Shown here in pieces: positions 63,883 through 64,000 of a DNA stretch of 64,000 nt. Position 1 is the stretch's first letter, and every line of letters begins with the position of its first letter. The notes below the pieces were generated by a model that did no database searches, was not told the DNA's origin, and was given only the letters and a program-made list of their open reading frames with translations. The position numbers and the translations under genes were made by a program. This DNA comes from Strongylocentrotus droebachiensis (Eukaryota > Echinodermata > Echinoidea > Camarodonta > Strongylocentrotidae): assembly GCA_035222895.1 (NCBI GenBank), contig JAVYIG010002353.1, forward strand, positions 124,001 through 188,000. The letters run 5' to 3'.

Positions 63883-64000
63883 GTACTGTCTTATCTATAT
63901 TTAATATTTCCTCATTCTTCACTAATCATCCATTGATTTGTATTAGGTCTCTATTTTAGTGTATCTGTTCTAATGGCTCTGTTTTTCTTTTCCCCATTGT
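63883..64000 (+). other. Start of ALKBH1 intron 3
   Basis: Intron sequence to the window end; nothing else is seen. Confidence 0.6.

Overview
The window is animal nuclear DNA: small coding exons with GT-AG introns, AT-rich non-coding sequence, and dense non-autonomous transposons and simple repeats. Intron positions, protein similarity and repeat types point to a marine invertebrate deuterostome, probably an echinoderm such as a sea urchin. That placement is inference. No prokaryotic, plasmid or CRISPR features were seen.

Three conserved genes were rebuilt exon by exon, and every splice junction keeps frame. (1) PRDX5, an atypical 2-Cys peroxiredoxin, lies on the minus strand (5,120-26,509; 6 coding exons, 183 aa). 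(2) Gephyrin, the MogA-MoeA molybdenum cofactor fusion enzyme, lies on the minus strand (30,621-60,359; 18 coding exons, 648 aa). (3) ALKBH1, an AlkB-type Fe(II)/2-oxoglutarate dioxygenase, lies on the plus strand from 61,967; only its first three coding exons are in the window. Gephyrin and ALKBH1 are head to head about 1.6 kb apart; PRDX5 follows gephyrin in the same direction.

Inside the gephyrin intron that separates the MogA and MoeA halves, on the same strand, are two exons (47,881-50,011) for an unrecognised 577-residue segment. It has a lysine run, a long acidic region and a Cys/His-rich cluster. No ATG opens it. Its acceptor is in phase with the last MogA exon, so it is either a nested gene with an unseen first exon or an alternative 3' end of gephyrin.

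Intron 2 of PRDX5 (15.8 kb) is mostly a 12.4 kb satellite array (about 10,190-22,610) with a unit near 169 bp and nested higher-order repeats (about 332, 676, 1,011 and 3,258/3,433 bp). Gephyrin introns hold a non-LTR retrotransposon with an open endonuclease/reverse-transcriptase frame (33,953-36,646), many inverted-repeat elements (TA, TTAA and hAT-like target sites), two tRNA-like SINE remnants in the window as a whole, and decayed duplicate copies of gephyrin exons 9 and 14 and of the exon 13 splice acceptor.

Layout: 1-5,119 intergenic with two inverted-repeat elements; 5,120-26,509 PRDX5; 26,510-30,620 AT-rich spacer; 30,621-60,359 gephyrin with nested exons and transposons; 60,360-61,966 divergent promoter region; 61,967-64,000 ALKBH1 5' part. 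The three genes serve separate jobs (peroxide reduction, molybdenum cofactor synthesis, nucleic acid demethylation); nothing suggests a shared pathway.
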